Of a DNA stretch of 56,900 nucleotides, positions 46,604 through 56,900 are shown piece after piece (the first letter of the stretch is position 1; every line of letters begins with the position of its first letter). The position numbers were made by a program, and so were the translations under genes. The DNA comes from Phoronis australis (Eukaryota > Phoronida > Phoronidae), in assembly GCA_002633005.1 (NCBI GenBank), contig NMRA01000654.1, positions 1-56,900 of the forward strand, given 5' to 3'. The notes under the pieces are model-generated. The model made no database searches. It worked only from the letters and a program-made list of their open reading frames with translations, and was not told the DNA's origin.

Positions 46604-47002
46604 CCTGGGCCCGGTCTCTAATCTTTGTACTCGAAACGGACTCGAAATTATTTTTGGCAATTTCTCTGCTCCTTTTGCGCGAACTCAATTTAAGTGGTTA
46701 TCAGATTGTGCTCGAATAATTATAGTTAATGCATATGAGTTTATAGTCCACGTTTGCACTTAAAGACTCTTAAACTCGAGTGAAAACTCAAAATTTCGAG
46801 TTCAAACTCGAACTTTTAGCTTTAATGTTGGGTTTATTAACTGCACACTAGGACTAATGAATTATCCACAGACGTAAGTCATTATGTACTCGAGCATAGA
46901 ATAATAGACACTTCTCTTGAATTCGCACAAAGGTAGAGTAAAAAATGCCAAACATAATTTCGAGTTCCATTTTGTGTAAAAAGATTCGAGACTGGGCCCA
47001 GG
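46604..47002. mobile_element. TIR element with CCTGGGCCC ends (399 bp)
   Basis: The left end CCTGGGCCCGGTCTCTAATC pairs with the right end, complement of GATTCGAGACTGGGCCCAGG (arms of about 23 bp). The interior is rich in ACTCGAA/TTCGAGT words, themselves partly inverted (e.g. 46770-46815). No open frame. Flanking target duplication is not clear. Confidence 0.65.
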
Positions 47003-48540
47003 TGAAAATACAATTTTCCATACGTTTCCTCGTCGACGCTTATCTCTAACTCTCGAGCACTTTTGTTACGATAGGACTAGTTGCGCTGTGAGCCAACAAC
47101 AAGACTAGCGAGTGCCTGAAAGGTGCCGAGAGACAGACAAGTCAAACATTATTGCACTGGCGAGGTCATGTTGTCGAACATTTCTAGTTTGGTGTTCATG
47201 AATGGAGGTATTTTCTGTGCAAACATGCGTTATTACAGATATAAAGCCATGTGCATACACGTACTACACACTAACTGGCCTGAACGGCTTTGTGTTTACA
47301 AAGTTATTCCTTTGCAGAAAAAGAATTAGTGTACCGATTTGCAGGCTTCTTGCGAACTGTTATTCACACAAATGCCCAACTGAAGACTCCCGTGCAATAT
47401 AACATGAAGACTAGAAGGGGCATATAAAGCCCAAATTATTCCCGGCAACTTCATTAGCAGTCGACACTGTAAAATCAGCTGAAATGGGTGAAAATGAACT
47501 GTATACCAATAATTTACCAAAACAGCATTGATATATTTAATTGTGTCGTACGTCTTTGTGTGTTATGCAAACTCGTGTTAAGTGATTATCGGATGGCTTG
47601 GTAAGTAGAGTGTTCAACTTACTGCCAGGTATAAGTCCACGTATGTCATGGCTGTGGCCATTATCACAAGCGCACCAATCGTTAGCCTTATTGATTGACA
47701 TAGTCTCGTCACTGGAACAATCGATGCAACCGACATAAAGTTCCGAATAGGCAAGTCGATTTGCAAACGTCAAAATCAGAGCTGGGCCGATACTGATTTA
47801 TAAATGACATGACAAGATCGTAAATGTAAGCCCGACCGGGCAACCAGAACTGTTCACAAGTTAGACCAAACTCTTGGCTGAACTTGGCTGAAACGCTTAA
47901 CGATTTTGTTTATTCATAGACGAGGATACAAAATCCAATTTACAAACTCGAACTAGAGCAAAAAACAAACTAATTTAGATCACCTAGGATATCAATTTTT
48001 GTTGTGGGCTCGAAAAAAAAGAACCCGTTTGAAGGGAGCTTCCCTGGAGATCACCCTTTCGTCGACCGTTCTTTTGTAGGTGTTAATTCCATACATATGA
48101 CTCTCGGGGAGAATGTGGGCCAGCTCTTTCAGTATATAACTCGGCCTGAAACAGTTCAATAGAGATGCTATATGCTCCCAAAAATGAGAATTTCCGTCTC
48201 GGGCCGTTTGAAGCCGGCAGAGCTCGAAGCTTTTGTTGAGTTTCTAACTTCAAAAGTAGACTCAGTTCAGTTTTTTTAGGACAAGAACGAAAAGTCATCC
48301 TTATGGAATTTAGTCTTGGGAAACTGGTCGCCTTCACGTTCAAAAAATGACGGTGTGGGACTATATTTATGGTACCGACCCCTGGGTATAAACACACTCT
48401 GCATGACTGGCTAGGGGAGATTCAACCGTGTTATTCGACAGAAAAAAATCGCGGAGCATCTAACCAAGTGCATGCCGACGGTTTTGGTTTGGAGGGGGCT
48501 AAATGTGCCTACATGCACTAACATTGGGCTATTGACCTGT
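47003..48540. other. No gene recognised
   Basis: Short frames (47123-47329, 48083-48397 minus) lack any recognisable domain or convincing splice context. No repeat shared with the rest of the window was noticed. Confidence 0.4.
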
Positions 48541-48850
48541 GCCCAGTTGCATGAAACAGTTCCAAATAGGGACTCAACTAGGTAACCTGAATCTTTTTCG
48601 TATTTGTTTCGTTCACTAGGCACGAATTTAGTACATTTTCCATAATTTTATCTTTATTTATATGAGCTCTTCTTTGACTAATGGCATTTTCTAATAATAA
48701 AATTAAAAACTGAGCCCTTAATTCAATCAAAATAGTTAAGGACATAGTGCTTAAATTGGGGGCGTTGCATAAAAAGAATCCTACTTATTTTCAAAAATAT
48801 TGAGAATACAATCTTGAGTTCACTCTTGATTTGTCAAAGCCACAAATTGT
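48541..48850. mobile_element. Partial copy of the 7161-7726 TIR element
   Basis: It begins GTTGCATGAAACAGTTCCAA, ATAGGGACTCAACTAGG. Its interior (GAGCTCTTCTTTGACTAATG, CATTTTCTAATAATAAA, CTTGAGTTCACTCTTGATTTG) corresponds, in reverse orientation, to the interior of the 7161-7726 element. The right end is diffuse. Confidence 0.55.
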
Positions 48851-49543
48851 AATGAGACTCAAGGAATGTCAGATTAAGAAGGGTATTCTTAATGCCTGCC
48901 AACAGTGTCAGCTTGGGGACGACATAACTAACTAGGGTCTTTCGATTGCATGGATATACAACGCATTGGTAAAAATAATTATGAAAATTCGTGTAAAGAT
49001 TCTTCTGAGATTTCTGGGGGGTTTAAAGTACATGATGGAAATGCATGCAATTATGAATTACGCTTTCCGAAAAACAAATTCCCCGTGTTGTCCAAGCTAA
49101 GCAAGCAACTAAAGACGTGTTGAACAAGGCCACAGAACATTGAAAAGGAACACATCAAGTTTTATGAAAATGACACTCAGTCACGTATTAGGTGTTAATT
49201 CGTTACGCGGTGGTTCTACTGTCGCGAGGCGCAGGGTCAATCACAGTTCCGAAGGAAAAATTGTTCGAGGTGAACATGGCATGAAGACGATGTTTTATTG
49301 GTGGAGTCCAGCGGAGCACAAGCACAACTGTGATTCACCGCCAACCGTCAAAAACTTTAGTTTTGTCTACTTCAGTGCATATAATAATGAAATTAATTGA
49401 TCTCATTGTTTTCCCTCAAATTAGTTATTGTTTGAAACCACCAGACTTTTAAAAGACGGCTTGTCACGACGTGTTACTTAAGCGCGCGTTGTCCCATGTA
49501 AAGAGTCATAGCCTACTAAGGTACAAGCTAAGACCCGGGTAGA

Positions 49544-49655
49544 GTTCAGTAACGTTAGGACCTTGCTAAAAAGGCAAGACTTCGCGAAATCACGTGAGAT
49601 TTTGTCGCGTATTTTTAATGAGAACACTTGATTTTGGCTTGATTTTCTCACCGCG
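49544..49655. mobile_element. MITE-like element, family GTTCAGTAAC, copy 3 (truncated)
   Basis: GTTCAGTAACGTTAGGACCT and the following GCAAGACTTCGCGAAATCACG match copy 2 at 1512-1649. Similarity fades before a right-hand inverted end is reached. Confidence 0.65.
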
Positions 49656-51236
49656 AGACAGCTATTCAACTATACCCAGATGTCTATTTCACTATCCAAA
49701 AGTGACACGTGACTCAAGTCAGGTGTTTGATCTTACGCTCTACGTAACCATTTAATTTGTGAATAATTAAATCGTACATACACACCACTGATAGTTACTG
49801 CGATAATTTGGATAAATTATTTCATGACTGCGCATCACACTCCTAACTTGGCTATTAGCATTTATTGTTGAGTGGGAGCGTAACACCAAATTCTGTCTGA
49901 AGTTAGTTTTCACGAAACAGACCTTTGATCTTAAAAGGCAGTATATGGTCCAAGTCAAATTTCTTCCACAGTAGCAAGTTTAACCAAGTTTTAAATAAAA
50001 CGAGTGTAGCGGTATGCCACCTAATTCAATGTTCAGTAAGGCGTTATACATGGAAAAACAAAAGCCCACAGAAAACAAAAAGATTCATCAAACGTTTATT
50101 TCTATAAGCGATATTAAGTCACAAAACACAGTGAAAGTGCATGGCCTTCATACGTAAGCCAAAGGTTAAGTTGCAGGAATAATAGGAGAAATTACATCGG
50201 CAAATTCATCAGCAAACCAGTGTGCAGATAGCTCACTACTTCTGTAAGTACATTGACTTGTTCTTTGAAGGACGAACAAATAATATGCAACAAAATGTGC
50301 ATCATTTATCACTTTCTTTAATAATAATAACACCAAAAGTCTTAATGACTACCCAAACAGAACTCAAATCCGAAAAATCAACCATAGCTAATTAACAGAA
50401 CATGGCTTGTCGCTGTCTGACGAAATTCTTCAAGTTATGACAAAATAGCAGCTGAAATTGACGTTTTTCTATTTTCGAAGGCTTATTAAGACGCCGCCAA
50501 ATCGCTCAATAAACAATTTGTTTTAGACTTTTGTTGTGTGATTCAATAATTTTTCATATTTCCGCCAACATTGTGTCCTACTGAACAAGGATACACTGAG
50601 AGAGCGCCCAAAGTGTCATAACTAAAGTACAGTGACCAAACTCCAGTTTAGAAAAGTCCACGCGATCAAGGGGACAGGGACAAAATATAGGACAACCGCT
50701 CACAATGTTTTCGTTTCGCGGGACCAAAATATCCATTAATCTTGGATAATAACATCTTATCAGGTGTAACGCATTATTGGTCTAGTTAACCTATTCCCGG
50801 ATACCCACCGGGTAAAGTTCATTAGAAGTAAACGTGCCCTACATGGTCTAGTCCACGTATAAAGATAACCTTGAAAGGATATAAACAAACAGCTGGAAGA
50901 AGCGTACTGGTGCAAAAGCGCAGACTACCTCAAAATACTTCCATACCTGATTGCAAATTGGCCATTCGAAAAAGTTGTCAGCGAAAATCACAACACCCAC
51001 TAGAGAGAAGTTTGCATTAAAGTTATGCAGGAACTTGCAGACTGGTCTTAGTGTTTAAAACTGTCAGTAGGTTTTAAATCAGTGAAAGTAAAAAAAATTC
51101 TGGAACTAGAAAGCTTGTAAAATTTAATGTTTGGTTGTACATCGATCTACCATTAATTGTCACGTGACCACGTACTTTTAGTAAAATTTAGCAAAAAAGA
51201 AAGATACATGGCAGAACAGAAGTAAGACCAAATTTT
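49656..51236. other. No gene recognised
   Basis: AT-rich DNA without a recognisable coding frame or repeat family. Confidence 0.4.
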
Positions 51237-51336
51237 GTTTGCTATAAATGGTAAACAATGAAATCTTAAGAACGCTGTCATTTTGTTTGCTATAAATTAT
51301 CAGAAATGAAATCTCAAGAACGCTGTAATTTCGTTT
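51237..51336. repeat. Tandem duplication, about 53 bp
   Basis: GTTTGCTATAAAT ... AATGAAATCTTAAGAACGCT and GTTTGCTATAAAT ... AATGAAATCTCAAGAACGCT follow each other directly. A C-run (51541-51550) lies 0.2 kb downstream. Confidence 0.75.
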
Positions 51337-51970
51337 AAAAGGACACCAAACCCGGTTTCGGCCTATTAAGATACATTAAAAACGAATTTCGAATTCAGTT
51401 CTCTGAAACAAAATAATACTCTGTAACCCTCGACAACCCTCAAAAGTTTGAAGAAAAATTTGAAAACTCATTTCAAAGTCTGCTAAAGGGGCAAGCCAAA
51501 CCTACGCTTTTAGTGAATTAGGCAGCAAGTTTTGTAAAAGACCCCCCCCCCACCAGGGACCATAATGTCCAATCTGTGATATAAGGAGTTCCAGTTTTTA
51601 GTTGACTCCTAAACTTAATTTACAAGATTGACGCCAGAGAAGAATAAGGAGTACCAAATGAAATCATCGAAACAGGGTTTAGTATCCTTTTAAATTTTAT
51701 GCAGTTTTTGAGACTTCTCGTGGCCACTTCTATTTTTGATAACGGAACATTTTCAAAACAATTCCTAACAAGCTTTTGAAGAACATTTCATAAAGTTTAG
51801 TATGTGAAAGTTTCATTTGAATCGTGTTAGCAATTATTAAGATAGGATGTTGTGCAATAAGCACAATTTGGATGTTTTTTCTAGGGTCCCACACAACTTT
51901 AAGGTGATGTGTGTACAAATTTCACATATGCCTGGTTGGTTTCTACTATCTTGAGAAGCCCATGGGCCTA

Positions 51971-52197
51971 TTCCAAGAAACTGACTTGAGTTCATTTCTT
52001 ACTTAAATCTAAGATTTGTCTCAACTTCCAAACTTTGAAACTGTCATGTCCCTTAAGTTAGTCCACATTAAAACACAACTTAAGTCAAAAACTTAAGATC
52101 TCTTTCTTGAAAAGGACTTGAGACAAATTCGAGTTTTCAATACACTGAAATTGACTGAAATTTAAGATTTGTCTTCGATTAGTCAGTTTTCTTGGAA
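51971..52197. mobile_element. MITE-like element with TTCCAAGAAACTGAC ends
   Basis: 227 bp bounded by TTCCAAGAAACTGAC and its near complement GTCAGTTTTCTTGGAA. The interior is full of CTTAAGT/ACTTAAG words and resembles 3545-3760. No coding capacity. Confidence 0.65.
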
Positions 52198-54810
52198 CAG
52201 ATCCTTGACCTGTAATATCTCTTGAAGAATTTAACAATCTTACACATTATTGCTATGAAAAGATAACATTTAAACTTTAATAAGAAGAGATACCACTCAA
52301 AATGTCATCAACCTGTAACAAAGACCAGACAAATTCCAACAAATAATCTTAACAACAGTAGTGAAGTGTGAAGGTATAGGACAATGAATGACTACTCAAA
52401 GACACAATACCCCCTAAGGTCACAGACACACACAAAAATCTGATATTGACTGTAATAGCATAACATTACCTTGCATTGCTTTGAATGTGCAAATAAAAAA
52501 CTGCATTGAAAAACGTGAACTCAAACAAGCCTAGTGACTAGGTCACATCGGCTTATACAGGAGTGTGTGTGCATGAGTCTAACAAAATAGGCAGCATTTT
52601 GTGACACATATTTAAAGTTGCATTGGTTAGTGGAATAGATTTAAACCTCATACAGGAGAGGCAAGTACATGTTGCATACAGAATAAAAAATTGCATTGCT
52701 TTTCATGGTAAAAAAGATCACCCTAGACGCGCATATATACACGTAGACATATACACACAGTGAATGTCACCTAGATAAAGGGTCTCTTGCCATTCTGTTT
52801 ATAGTTACACCTAAAATCATTTTGGGAGACGAAAACATTTCATAAATTTGTTGAAAACTTAAAGCAGAAATAAGACCGCTCTTCATGACAAAAAACACTC
52901 CATTCCACCACTTACTGTTAACAAATTGGTCTCAAATTGTTGCTTAGTTACATGTAAATTCAATGTGGTTTCTGTGCGTCCAGATAACTTTCAGCTCTTT
53001 ATTCCTTGAGACCAGGCTCAACAAGTTAGCTTGTAACGGCGTGTCCTTTTAGGTGCTTAACATATAGCCTCAGAGAATAACAGACAGTTAGTTCTTTGAA
53101 AAAACTAGCTGAGATCAATTTTACGTCAGTAAGTGGACCAAAGCAAAAGCTTGCTTCTTGAATGGAACGCGGGTTTAAAGCTACTTTAAAAAAAGTATTA
53201 CACAATGATACTTCGGTTTTACCAGGGGTGCTTCAAATTACTTTCAAGTCTTGGTAAAATTATTTCACAATAATACTTGGGTTTTACTAGGGGTGCTTCC
53301 AACCATTTTCAAGTCTTGGGCATAGGTTAACGAATAGGAAGATAAACTTTGTGCCAGGGATAGGGGGTTCTCCCAAAGTAGGATTTGACATAGTTGCGTC
53401 CCCCAGGCACTCTGTGGCGAATAAATGAACAGTGGCAAGATTCCCTTTGATTGCATTAACAAATTTAAAAGTTGCATTGTTGTTGATCACACTCAAACAT
53501 TAAACATATAACACACAAAAACACGTCATGAAAATATAACAATACTTCAGAACTACCAACATTCAAGTCATTCGCTTGTTCGTGATGGTCTAGCTACTTC
53601 GATTTGTCCCATAAGAACAAATGTCATTAACTGCTAGATATCACTTTTACATCTTTATAAATATATCATTCACAGATTGTCACAAGATACTGGAAAAAAC
53701 CTGTGGTGACAACCACATTAAAATCTTGTATAGACATTTAACAATTGCCAGAAAACTTGACTGGTCACTGGCTAAACCAAAATGACGAATTTGATCATAA
53801 AGTTCAATCCAAAGCCCATCTAACATAAAATCTGCTACTTTCTTGAATATCCAAAGAACTTGTTTTTTTCCAAAAAAAAATGAAAAATGAAATATAACAT
53901 CTTGCATTGAGTCACGGTGTGGTCTGGTAAAAGTAGTCCCACTAGTTTTGTGCAAACCTGGGTTTTGATAAATGACACAAAATAATGAACAGGGCAACAA
54001 ACAATGCTAAACGACTGTAACTGTTTTTCAACTCTGTGCATTGTATCATAAAGAATGTAATTGAAGTCATCAACAATTTAAGTAACAATTATAACCATTT
54101 GTAATTCAGTGAACTGCATATTCAACCCTTGTGAAATAAAAAAAGAACATAAAAAATATCCCAGCCTTTGAGTTTAATCCATAATCAAAAGAATTATGGA
54201 ATAAACAGAAAGATTAAACAATAACGACATATTTAAAAAGATGTCTTAAAAAAACTCAAGAGGCATCGTTGAACACTGACAGCTTCTAAATATTGTTTCC
54301 ACTACTGGTTCTCAAACTCAAGTTTAAGATCTAAATTTAACTAATAGACTGAGACAGTTTCACAACCAATCTTTTCTGTAAGCCCTTGCATTTTTAATTT
54401 TTAAATTCAATGAAAAAGACACTGGAATACAGTAAAATCTCACCAGTTTAGGACACAACATGGCGGAGAAGAGAAATTTTTACTTTTTTCATGAAAGATA
54501 TGTAGCAATAAAATAATGCTTTTACATGTTCAATGCCTGTACACAACACCAGAAAATATTTCTCGAAAATTGTCCACATTCAGGCTAGAAGGCTATGAAA
54601 AATGTGAAAAGGGGTGTTTTTCGTAATTATTTCATCCTAAATTGGAGAGACTTTACAGTATTCTTTAATACTTCGCCATTTACTGGCAGGTAACACTTTC
54701 AAAATCAACTAGCTCCAAAATCTTTTGCTTCTATTCATCCATATTACATGGAGTGAACTATTGTCATGACTGGCAAATTACATGAAACCAAAGTCTGAGA
54801 ACCGTAGTTG
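52198..54810. other. No gene recognised; possible long 3' UTR of the CH25H-like gene
   Basis: AT-rich. It contains a 64-bp tandem duplication at about 53210-53335 (ACTTCGGTTTTACCAGGGGTG / ACTTGGGTTTTACTAGGGGTG). Open frames such as 53680-54000 (minus) show no domain. Confidence 0.4.
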
Positions 54811-54816
54811 TTTATT
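54811..54816 (-). terminator. ch25h: AATAAA just after the CH25H-like stop (candidate)
   Basis: TTTATT on plus, i.e. AATAAA on minus, begins 10 bases after the stop codon. This is unusually close, so a distal signal may be the one used. Confidence 0.25.
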
Positions 54817-54826
54817 AATCATCTCC

Positions 54827-55708
54827 TCAACCACGCTTGGTCTTGGATTCTTTTTTCTTGCGTTCGTACTCTAACAAGGCCGGTGGTTTAACACCCCCCG
54901 CTGCCATTCCAGGACACTTCGTGCCAAACAGCCAATCAAAGACATCGAAGAAGGGAGCAAAATTTGTCAACGGCTTCTGATGATGCATGTCGTGTTTAGG
55001 TGATCCTCCATAGAACGGAATCCACTTGTGCCCACCAAATGGCAGGTCGTAACCAATGTGGGCATCTACGCTTACGATTATATTCAACAGCATGAAAACC
55101 CAAGTTGTGAAGCAATGGGCCTTGAAAATCCAGGGCAGAGTTGTCGTCCACATGCCGACCGTGATCAGTTCACACGGGTGTAGATACTGGGTGACCCAAC
55201 AGAACGGGCTGCTGTACTCATGGTGAATGGCGTGAATGTGCCGGTAGAGGAAACGGAAATAGTGATGCAGTCCATGCCAGATGAAGTATTGCAAGTCAAA
55301 GACGGCTAACATGGCAATGTTCTGCCATGTCAACTCCCACAGTCCTGGCGCTTTGTCTGGAATCATAGAATGCGGCACCCACACATATTGCGCAATGGCC
55401 GTTGGTAAGATGTAAATGATGTGATTCCAAAGCGTAAGCGCAATCGCTCGTCGGCAAGCAGCCCATGTTACAGGCTTATCTGGTTGGATCTTCAGTTTCT
55501 GAACCCATTTCCAGTTGTGCCCAAACAAGTCCATGATCATGAACGGTGTAATGAGGGAAAAGTAAAACGAGACGCTAAGAACGATTGGAAAGAGTGGTGA
55601 ACTCAAATACCCCTTTCTTCCACCGCCCAGGATTAAATTCCACAAGGGCTGCAAGACGCTCTCTTCCGGAAAAAAGTCATACATATTGATTTCTTTCAAT
55701 GCATCCAT
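54827..55708 (-). CDS. ch25h: Cholesterol 25-hydroxylase-like (fatty acid hydroxylase superfamily)
   Basis: A single-exon frame of 293 residues (human CH25H 272). The family are ER membrane di-iron oxygenases. CH25H uses O2 and NAD(P)H to hydroxylate cholesterol at C25, giving an oxysterol that restrains SREBP processing. All three histidine boxes are present: H145-GLHH149, H159-AIHH163 and H239-DMHH243, plus H217 in VDAHIGYD (human EDHSGYN). Hydrophobic segments near 38-62, 87-110, 128-143, 183-196 and 200-214 fit a multipass protein. SVLQPLWNLI at 17-26 matches human FLQPLWDHL. The C-terminus is Lys-rich (KKKESKTKRG). The start at M1 (55708) follows an acceptor-like GGGTTTTAG|GTTTCG. An in-frame ATG at 55810 would add 34 unconserved residues. 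The substrate may be another sterol or lipid. Confidence 0.92.
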   Translation of the reverse strand: MDALKEINMYDFFPEESVLQPLWNLILGGGRKGYLSSPLFPIVLSVSFYFSLITPFMIMDLFGHNWKWVQKLKIQPDKPVTWAACRRAIALTLWNHIIYILPTAIAQYVWVPHSMIPDKAPGLWELTWQNIAMLAVFDLQYFIWHGLHHYFRFLYRHIHAIHHEYSSPFCWVTQYLHPCELITVGMWTTTLPWIFKAHCFTTWVFMLLNIIVSVDAHIGYDLPFGGHKWIPFYGGSPKHDMHHQKPLTNFAPFFDVFDWLFGTKCPGMAAGGVKPPALLEYERKKKESKTKRG

Positions 55709-56013
55709 ACTTAAGACCCTGAAGCCGAATGGTCGAAACCTAAAACCCAAACAAACTTCCTCGTTCTCCACCCACCTGTGTGTCGCTTCACCAGTGTAAC
55801 AGCGACGCAAGTGTTATCGACTGGGCCGGTGTCCTTGTCGTCTGCACTCCCAGCATACAATTTCACGCTCTTTTTCTACTTATGAAGGCTTTAGGAATAC
55901 GTAAAACCTATTTCAACATATATCATCCCAGTTAGATAAGAGAATATTATTTATTATTTATTTTTTTGCTTTGCCTAGATTAATTTTTGCAGCGAGATTT
56001 CACGAGATGTGTC

Positions 56014-56139
56014 ATGGCGGACGTCAACAGTTTTGGAATAGAAAATATTCTTCAGTGTACTGAAAACTATTGTCGGAACGTAGCACAAATTAGTGCTATC
56101 GGCTTCGAAACTATGAGTTTCATAGTTATTTTCAAATAA
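56014..56139 (+). CDS. Candidate small ORF (41 aa) starting ATGGCGGAC
   Basis: ATG at 56014 in a TGTCATGGCGG context opens MADVNSFGIENILQCTENY..., stopping at TAA 56137-56139. FGIENIL resembles the eh1-type F-x-I-x-N-I-L repressor motif found near the N-termini of many homeodomain proteins, but the frame ends soon after and no good donor precedes the stop. It may be an upstream ORF of the frame at 56168, the remains of a first exon, or chance. Not recognised as a known protein. Confidence 0.25.
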   Translation: MADVNSFGIENILQCTENYCRNVAQISAIGFETMSFIVIFK

Positions 56140-56167
56140 CAGCAATTTCGTAAGATCAACCACCACC

Positions 56168-56202
56168 ATGCCAGACGCCGATAAATCTCGAAAAGTTTAC
56201 AG
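56168..56202 (+). CDS. Candidate first coding exon (MPDADKSRKVYR...)
   Basis: ATG in a strong context (CACCACCATGCC) followed by 11 codons and a good donor, TACAG|GTAACA (56202/56203), leaving phase 2. The remainder would lie beyond the window's right edge on the plus strand, divergent from the CH25H-like gene. The product is not identifiable from 12 residues. Confidence 0.35.
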
Positions 56203-56720
56203 GTAACACGTCTGATTCTGAGTGAAACTCTGGTCTGAACTAAGTAAGAACATGCCGGTTTGAGCAGTATCTGGCCAGTAGAGACGTTAGCAGGTCCTGT
56301 AGGAGCTTCATACGCCGGAAGCTTGTTAGCAAATTATGCCACACACCATTTAAATTATCATAGTCATGTTGTTATAAATACCGTTGTATTAGGGACGTGA
56401 CAAAAAAATTCAAATTCTTATTTAATGTTTAAAAATGGATTGATTTAAAAAAACACCAAAAACAGATGCAAACAAAAAAAAAATTAACAAAATCCGTTGA
56501 GCCGTTGACTTTTTATGAACGTTTAAAGAGCAATAATTAGCCCTTTTTTTTAGTCCACTGAATACATGGGAATGAAGGCGCATTGATGTGACCCAAAATT
56601 AGTTTTTTCACAATAACTTCCTCAATACTTTTAATAACAACATGAAAATTTCAGGATATGACAATCCTAGCATTTACTTGGTGAGAGACATTTTTAAGAC
56701 AACAAAAAATTCCAAATTCC

Positions 56721-56732
56721 AAAATGGCGGAC
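56721..56732 (+). promoter_or_regulatory. YY1-like CAAAATGGCGGA
   Basis: One base off the CAAAATGGCGGC found at 10679. A second candidate YY1 site near a possible promoter; no associated start is established. Confidence 0.3.
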
Positions 56733-56777
56733 AATATGGCCACCATTATGACTGCAAAAACGTCTTATTGTTTTACG

Positions 56778-56833
56778 TTAATGAACTATATGGTGTAATA
56801 TACCATTAACGAACTATATGGTGTAATATACCA
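56778..56833. repeat. 28-bp tandem duplication
   Basis: TTAA(T/C)GAACTATATGGTG + TAATATACCA occurs twice head to tail, with one substitution. Confidence 0.9.
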
Positions 56834-56900
56834 AATGATAGGTCTTTTCATTGCTTTTTTGAAGAGAATGATGAAAAACATGTTCAGGCAATATTTTCGA

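Noticed and set aside
48083-48397. 104-codon minus-strand frame
   Set aside because: No motif, no splice context and no similarity I recognise; likely a chance frame.
55709-55810. 34 additional residues at the CH25H-like N-terminus (ATG at 55810)
   Set aside because: Family similarity begins after the ATG at 55708, and an acceptor-like TTTTAG lies between; kept only as an alternative start.

Overview
This is animal nuclear DNA. Genes are split by GT-AG introns, spacing is wide, base composition is moderately AT-rich, and repeats and small transposons are dense. The four well-supported genes all have human counterparts: a ZIP1-like zinc transporter, a FEM1A/C-type ubiquitin-ligase substrate receptor, a C1orf43 (NICE-3) homologue and a cholesterol-25-hydroxylase-like enzyme. 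Compact introns, many MITE-like elements and strong haplotype divergence fit a highly heterozygous marine invertebrate, perhaps an invertebrate deuterostome (lancelet, hemichordate or echinoderm). The phylum cannot be fixed from this sequence alone.

Layout. 1-10.6 kb: one partial trypsin-like peptidase exon (minus), a MITE family with GTTCAGTAAC ends, a decayed LINE tail, minisatellites, a GT microsatellite, a TIR element with a second MITE inside it, and a tRNA-like SINE head. 10.7-14.8 kb: ZIP transporter (plus) with its whole coding region in one exon. 14.9-21.3 kb: a 1.7-kb array of about 149-bp units, each with a CTCF-consensus-like core, then two near-identical 1.77-kb blocks separated by a LINE and a single N. 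23.9-28.0 kb: FEM1 (minus, three coding exons). 30.0-31.3 kb: a 0.64-kb block present twice around a single N. 33.4-44.4 kb: C1orf43 homologue (plus, seven coding exons), whose introns hold a three-level transposon nest, an assembly gap and two minisatellites. 44.6-45.9 kb: another copy of the CTCF-like repeat family with a 55-bp minisatellite. 46-54.8 kb: no gene recognised, only scattered TIR elements and small duplications. 54.8-55.7 kb: CH25H-like gene (minus). 56.0-56.2 kb: two candidate first-exon frames on the plus strand.

The genes do not form a pathway. Individually they concern zinc import, C-degron recognition by CUL2 ligases, a small membrane protein of poorly known role, and sterol/lipid hydroxylation. 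The most unusual material is non-coding: a dispersed repeat family carrying regularly spaced, same-strand CTCF-like motifs; a transposon nest whose empty site is preserved elsewhere in the window; a perfect 25-bp-arm palindrome; and single-N joins that look like unmerged haplotypes, one of which seems to show a LINE presence/absence allele.
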